Positions 52,301 through 55,124 of a stretch of DNA of 55,124 nucleotides are shown piece by piece. How positions within the stretch are numbered: position 1 is the first letter of the stretch; the number at the start of each line of letters is the position of its first letter. The position numbers and the translations under genes were made by a program. Source of the DNA: a virus. The notes beneath the pieces were generated by a model that was given only the letters and a program-made list of their open reading frames with translations, was not told where the DNA came from and searched no databases. The stretch lies in IMG/VR virus record IMGVR_UViG_3300010885_010349, positions 1 through 55,124 of that record; one strand, 5' to 3'.

Positions 52301-52425
52301 GTGCCCAACATGCTGTACAATATTATGAACAAGTCAACGGTGACCTCACACAATTACGACTAAGCTATGATTGGGTTTGGTTAAAAGAAAAATTTAATAA
52401 AATATATGGAATTAGAACAATATAA
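49306..52425 (+). CDS. Large modular repeat protein (1039 aa) ending in a glycosyltransferase-like module
   Basis: Repeats centred on F-D-F-S-W-(H/R)-P-(D/N) start at residues 122, 190, 257 and 331 (spacing 68, 67 and 74), each followed by P-P-Y-(V/I)-Y-x-(W/L/F)-G. Looser copies of a W-x-(V/L)-N...F-D-F-D pattern occur near 36-54, 406-425, 522-540, 644-662 and 867-887. Residues about 814-1039 match the DGDN protein at 36771: LDIVFFSNGETSADKNYE, TRIDGINGRVKSQHTAANSS, then WDTWRTAFRECIKLK. In that copy the DGDN is replaced by NAKL, so the metal site looks lost. The protein may be a chain of decayed transferase-derived modules acting as a binding scaffold, or a substrate. No signal peptide or membrane helix. 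No clear ribosome-binding site before the ATG. Overlaps the next gene by 20 bases. Confidence 0.55.
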   Translation: MLRDVFYYGSKPNVHPREKFAASIEDARNQCTTEHFWVINEYCEYRNFDWDWDFEFLPDEDVWAEEHNNVWPSYHQKDSGTWLCPKQDSEIVIYRADVDPLKRKNEKNNNWVLLDLVDETKFDFSWHPDPTSPPYVYVWGNKWNPVELQPVLEYHAPDSHEVDRKYMDQIVELLPNEHFKEILPIDKSKFDLSWRPDPREPPFIYLWGSKWNKATVEPVLVYYCPGATDKKYLDNPINLLPSMANWEVPNNIDTAAFDFSWRPNPNDPPYIYQLGTQWQKTGGPRYISPEMPRLSSGEAIGQIKYIDTPKAKRLPNNENWKVSTDIDVSNFDFSWHPDDTSQPYVYRFGTILDRDDGPRYITPNNTGESVYMERIVLSKPIEISYPKYLLSTSLEDLINQHPDEIFWAVNPHIDYTNFNFDWKPSIEQSQYIQVFGSSENTKTQTFLVNSVMWLKGNTEYNWVEEQVKNKIDMFFVDRSNSESQIRFEKLKIKFPNITKTRYLNSWVDTINRCINRSTSNLCWILNSELDYDGFDFDYYPNPWQMKMVHVFGTQWSHWGTTYLVNREIFPQDTKYIKIIEHLSNLNFVKTIKAKASNVLYDIVYIDHGNKDLSDINNLIVKYETNYLNTFKIMLDKLPVKKEHYVWVTSTICDYKDFDFTYICDPFSKEHLHVFPSDRQKFGDTFLIDVNKLRTLVSEMNSLEEYGKINYNQHQRVKRLSAPVIITPDDTHVSSVNADFSFPYAVFVTEDNKNINMVDTEPMNLWSNETKNITITSTGGTRIIVPKEAKQYVKKELYDYPYIITNSKLLESNPLDIVFFSNGETSADKNYEHLLKITQGLPNKVTRIDGINGRVKSQHTAANSSNTAWYFLVNAKLKVTAKFDFNWQPDRLQIPKHYIFHATNPVNGLVYGHQAIVANNKKLTLENFGTGLDFTMDSEHEVVPVNCGIGMYNSSEWDTWRTAFRECIKLKASETEENEIRLNTWLTLAIGDFAEYSLQGAQHAVQYYEQVNGDLTQLRLSYDWVWLKEKFNKIYGIRTI

Positions 52426-54610
52426 AAAAAAGATTGTAGAATCAAGACCACTAGAACCTGATGCGGATATTAAGCATCTTGCTATGTTGCAGGCTATTGC
52501 ACCTTATGCAAAAGCTAAAGTTCAAAAAAATGTAACTACTATTGATATAAAATATGCTTATAGAAAAACAAAGTTATTATTAATACTCTGCCCAGAATGG
52601 GCACCAATGTTTCCTCCCTTTAATCTTGCTAGATTGTCAGCAGTAGCAAAAGGTGCCGGATACGAATCTACTTGTATTGATTTGAATGTAAAAGCATACA
52701 ATTTGTCTAAACAATGGCAGAGTAATGGACTTATTGATTTTAATCCATGGGACGGGGCAAGAGATTGGAAATGGTTAGCACAAGACTACTATAGTGGTAT
52801 ACATCCGCATCTAAGTATTTTGTTAAATGAATACATAGAACAGATTGTTAAAAATCCCCCTGACGTTATAGGATTTACAATGTACTACACAAATGCAGAA
52901 CCAGTAAAGTACATGGTAAAAGAATTAAGAAAAAGATTACCAAATATTAAAATATTAGTCGGTGGACCTAACATTAGACCTTGTCAAGAACCGCATCACT
53001 GGAGTGGGGAAGATGATAACATGTTTGATTATGTTATTAATGGCGAAGGTGAATTACTTCTTTTAGAAATTTTAGAAGAAATTGAAAATGGAATAGTTCA
53101 CGACAAGGTTCAAAGACTATCTCAACCAGAAGAACAGAGATTAAATTTGAATGACTTGCCTATGCCTGATTATTCTAATTTCGATTTTAATGAGTATGAA
53201 TTTCCAAATGGAGTTAATAGTGAACTAAGTAGAGGCTGTACTGCAAAATGTACCTTTTGCGAAGAAACACATTTTTGGAAATATCGTCAACGCATGGCTA
53301 CTGATGTATTAAAAGAAATAGAAACACTGTACTATGAAAAAGGAACTGACATTGTTTGGTTCATTGATAGTTTGGTAAATGGAAATCTAAATGAACTCAG
53401 AGCCTTCTGCAAAGGAGTCATTGCTAAAGGCATGAAAATTAATTGGACAGGCTATGCAAGATGTGACGGTAGAATGGATTTAGAATTCTATCAAGATTTG
53501 GCTGATTCGGGTTGTCGCATGTTAAACTATGGAATAGAGTCTGGTAGTCAGCCTGTATTAGATGATATAGATAAAGGTGTTACTATTGCTGAGATGGAAC
53601 AGAACTTTAAAGATGGGAAGAAAACTGGTGTAAGTGCTTTTACTAACTGGATAGTAGGGTTCCCAACAGAATCATATCAAAATTTTTCAGATACGATGAC
53701 TTTTTTATGGCGAAATAGAAATAACAATATAGATAATATTGCTGCTGGATTTGGGTTTGGTTTAGGAATGGATACTATTGTCGGACAAAACCCTGACAAA
53801 TTTAATCTACTGGCACATAAGTATGCAGGTGGATGGATAACTAAAGATTTCAAACTTTCTAAATTTCATGTTATGGTTAGAATGAAAGTGTTTGCAGTAT
53901 TCTTGCAGCACCTATTAACCGAAAAATCAGTAACAATACCACAACGCGGTAATCTACCAATGCATCATTATAAAATTGTGTTTGATGATCCAACATTGCA
54001 AAAAGAAATTGAATATGAAAATTTTGATTACAACATAATACATCCTGGTATCAATCCTTTTGCTGATAGTTTAGTAAATGAAATATTTACATTGTTTAGA
54101 ATATTGTGGCGAACACGCGGAGGATTTACTGCTACTATTAAATTTGACCAAGATTTAGATATGATAGAATTTGGTGAAAGAAATGCTGGACCTTATTGGG
54201 CTAATCATAATTTTACTATAGATGATGAAGGTAATTGGAAAGCAAACTTTGATTATCATTATCAGCAACCAATTGCTATTATTAATCCAGCAGACCCGTT
54301 ATCAATAAAGTCACCGTTTTTTGCACAAGATTATTCTAGACAGCAATCTAATGCATCCATTAGGGCTAGAAAACTAGCTAAACCAAAATGGGGAGAGGGT
54401 GGTAGAAATCATGATGAATTTATGGAGTTGATAGAGGAAGAAAAATATTTAAATAGTACAATTGACTTTTCCTTTAAACATAATTGGCAAGGTGAAGGGT
54501 CGTGGGCAAACTCTGAAAAATATATTGTAGCTGTTCCTAGTTCACATACAACATCCCCAAAACATTATGCACCTATTAAATTTGACAAACTAGAAGCTAA
54601 GTCAAGTTGA
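52406..54610 (+). CDS. Cobalamin-binding-type radical-SAM enzyme (plus strand)
   Basis: 734 residues. After a ~55-residue leader comes the B12-binding layout: LLLILCPEWAPMFPPFNLAR, a strand-helix ending GAGYESTCIDLN, PDVIGFTMYYTNAEPVKYM, IKILVGGPN (182-190) and the family's NGEGE (212-216). The DxHxxG motif is absent (class B without a protein base ligand). The radical-SAM core follows: SRGCTAKCTFC (Cys 278, 282, 285), WFIDSLVNGN, the strand LNYGIESGSQPVLDDIDKGV and FTNWIVGFPTESYQNF. About 280 further residues, aromatic- and Asn-rich, have no recognised family. It is last in the accessory operon. Likely a methylase or ring-forming enzyme, substrate unknown. Confidence 0.85.
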   Translation: MELEQYKKKIVESRPLEPDADIKHLAMLQAIAPYAKAKVQKNVTTIDIKYAYRKTKLLLILCPEWAPMFPPFNLARLSAVAKGAGYESTCIDLNVKAYNLSKQWQSNGLIDFNPWDGARDWKWLAQDYYSGIHPHLSILLNEYIEQIVKNPPDVIGFTMYYTNAEPVKYMVKELRKRLPNIKILVGGPNIRPCQEPHHWSGEDDNMFDYVINGEGELLLLEILEEIENGIVHDKVQRLSQPEEQRLNLNDLPMPDYSNFDFNEYEFPNGVNSELSRGCTAKCTFCEETHFWKYRQRMATDVLKEIETLYYEKGTDIVWFIDSLVNGNLNELRAFCKGVIAKGMKINWTGYARCDGRMDLEFYQDLADSGCRMLNYGIESGSQPVLDDIDKGVTIAEMEQNFKDGKKTGVSAFTNWIVGFPTESYQNFSDTMTFLWRNRNNNIDNIAAGFGFGLGMDTIVGQNPDKFNLLAHKYAGGWITKDFKLSKFHVMVRMKVFAVFLQHLLTEKSVTIPQRGNLPMHHYKIVFDDPTLQKEIEYENFDYNIIHPGINPFADSLVNEIFTLFRILWRTRGGFTATIKFDQDLDMIEFGERNAGPYWANHNFTIDDEGNWKANFDYHYQQPIAIINPADPLSIKSPFFAQDYSRQQSNASIRARKLAKPKWGEGGRNHDEFMELIEEEKYLNSTIDFSFKHNWQGEGSWANSEKYIVAVPSSHTTSPKHYAPIKFDKLEAKSS

Positions 54611-54622
54611 AATAGTCATAGA

Positions 54623-54668
54623 TTTATCTACCCGAACTAGCTATAAATAATAGCTAAGGGTAGATAAA
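54623..54668. other. Large imperfect hairpin enclosing a late promoter
   Basis: TTTATCTACCC (54623-54633) pairs perfectly with GGGTAGATAAA (54658-54668). Inside, TAGCTAT (54638-54644) pairs with ATAGCTA (54650-54656), leaving AAATA as loop and a small asymmetric bulge (GAAC against A). Eighteen paired positions make it the strongest palindrome noticed in the gaps. It lacks a T-run after it, so it is not a standard terminator. It could end or protect upstream messages, or be a protein-binding palindrome around the promoter. The remaining ~100 bases to the next ATG hold no gene that I can support. Confidence 0.6.
54642..54649 (+). promoter_or_regulatory. Perfect T4-type late promoter TATAAATA
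   Basis: An exact match to the T4 late consensus, lying at the apex of the hairpin 54623-54668, upstream of the secreted-protein gene at 54771. It would give a leader of about 110 bases, much longer than the 10-25 base leaders implied at the other late promoters in this window, so the leader itself may have a role. Confidence 0.5.
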
Positions 54669-54770
54669 CACGATAAGAAAAATAATAAGTCTTACTGTCC
54701 TTCGTTATGCCTTTGTGGCTAATAGTTAATTCTACCTTTTATAAAAAATATAATAATAAAAGGATCGATA

Positions 54771-55124
54771 ATGAATTTAAAACAATTAGTGGCGGCACTG
54801 GGTATAGGTATTTGTGTGCTGGCTCAAGCACAATCAGACCCAATTGTGACTCAATCTACCAGTGACAGCAAGACTAGCAGCATCAGCGACAGCAAGACCA
54901 CAGTGGTCAGCCCTCCTCCTAGTGCTATTGCACCCAGCGTTACCAGCATCAATTCAGACATTTGCGTCACAGGCTTTAGTGGTGCTGCACAAACACAAAT
55001 ATTTGGCATCAGCTTTGGCGGCACACGAATTGACTACAACTGCGAACGTCTAAAGTTAAGCAAGACTCTGTATGACATGGGCATGAAAGTGGCTGCTGTT
55101 GCTGCCATGTGTCAAGACCGTAGA
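54771..55124 (+). CDS. Secreted/periplasmic phage protein, N-terminal part (cut by window end)
   Basis: 118 codons are visible with no stop. The N-terminus MNLKQLVAALGIGICVLAQA is a typical signal peptide, with likely cleavage after the AQA near residue 20. A Ser/Thr/Asp/Pro-rich linker follows, with a doubled SDSKT (31-35 and 39-43). Then a compact domain shows SDICVTGFSGAAQTQIFGIS, GTRIDYNCERLKLSKTL and MGMKVAAVAAMCQD, with three cysteines (64, 91, 114) that could form disulphides in the periplasm. AAAAGG (54758-54763) precedes the ATG at good spacing. Codons such as AGC, ACC, GTC and GGC are much commoner than in the genes to its left. Function unknown; an envelope-acting role late in infection is plausible. 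Confidence 0.7.
   Translation, partial: MNLKQLVAALGIGICVLAQAQSDPIVTQSTSDSKTSSISDSKTTVVSPPPSAIAPSVTSINSDICVTGFSGAAQTQIFGISFGGTRIDYNCERLKLSKTLYDMGMKVAAVAAMCQDRR

Noticed and set aside
37724-54610. Idea that the radical-SAM genes belong to a 7-deazaguanine (queuosine/archaeosine) DNA-modification pathway
   Set aside because: No QueC, QueD, GTP cyclohydrolase or DNA transglycosylase was seen, and the proteins have twitch/SPASM or B12-binding layouts rather than the short QueE type.
34587-54610. A classical RiPP precursor peptide for the SPASM enzymes
   Set aside because: No short gene with a leader and cysteine- or glycine-rich core was found beside them. The 114-residue protein at 36440 and the FDFSW repeat protein are only speculative substitutes.
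54708-54887. Possible small frame starting at the ATG at 54708 in the leader before the secreted-protein gene
   Set aside because: No ribosome-binding site, and it runs out of frame through the real gene.
54862-55053. Plus-strand 63-codon frame in the secreted-protein region
   Set aside because: It is the alternative frame of the signal-peptide protein starting at 54771, which has a good ribosome-binding site and a sensible protein sequence.
1-55124. tRNA genes, CRISPR arrays, insertion sequences and integrase/attachment sites
   Set aside because: Reading both strands gave no cloverleaf with CCA-type end, no regular spaced short repeats, and no transposase or integrase motifs. A tRNA search program could still find one inside a gap, but the gaps are almost all under 60 bases.

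Overview
The window reads as part of the genome of an aquatic, AT-rich, T4-like (contractile-tail, myovirus-type) bacteriophage infecting a Gram-negative bacterium. This rests on a run of recognisable T4-type baseplate genes in nearly T4 order, on repeated late-promoter-like octamers (TATAAATA/GATAAATA/CTAAATA) in the short gaps between genes, and on very dense packing with TAATG and ATGA stop/start overlaps. No tRNA, rRNA, insertion sequence or CRISPR array was recognised. Host identity cannot be fixed from the sequence.

Left part (1-34.5 kb, virion structure): a divergent minus-strand gene start at the extreme left (perhaps a homing-endonuclease-type gene), then a tail-tube-junction-like protein, gp53-like wedge protein, a large probable hub protein, a gp5-like spike (OB fold plus beta-helix, no lysozyme domain), an Ala/Gly/Ser-rich unknown, gp25, gp6, a 6516-residue giant protein in the position of T4 gene 7, a 50-residue small gene, a gp8-like protein, and two fibre-type proteins. 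The giant gene alone fills 19.5 kb. It is mosaic, with FG-GAP-like and Asp-box-like beta-propeller regions and about fourteen copies of a degenerate ~75-residue beta module.

Right part (34.6-54.6 kb, accessory): a tightly coupled block of a kind far less familiar than the baseplate genes. It holds two GT-A-like glycosyltransferase candidates, a small conserved unknown, a DGDN-containing glycosyltransferase-like protein, five radical-SAM proteins with auxiliary Fe-S (twitch/SPASM) cysteines in a row, a pair of paralogous GT-B/fucosyltransferase-like proteins, two cobalamin-binding-type radical-SAM enzymes (one the only minus-strand gene of the block), an intact NDP-sugar dehydrogenase, and a 1039-residue protein made of repeated FDFSW-type modules that ends in a copy of the DGDN-protein domain. 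Seven radical-SAM enzymes with sugar-nucleotide and glycosyl-transfer genes directly downstream of tail-fibre genes suggest a phage-encoded pathway that makes and attaches an unusual modification, to the fibres/giant tail protein or to the host surface. The substrate and product are not visible in the sequence.

Right end (54.6-55.1 kb): a 160-base gap with a large imperfect hairpin whose loop carries a perfect TATAAATA, followed by the start of a secreted-protein gene with different codon use, cut by the window edge.
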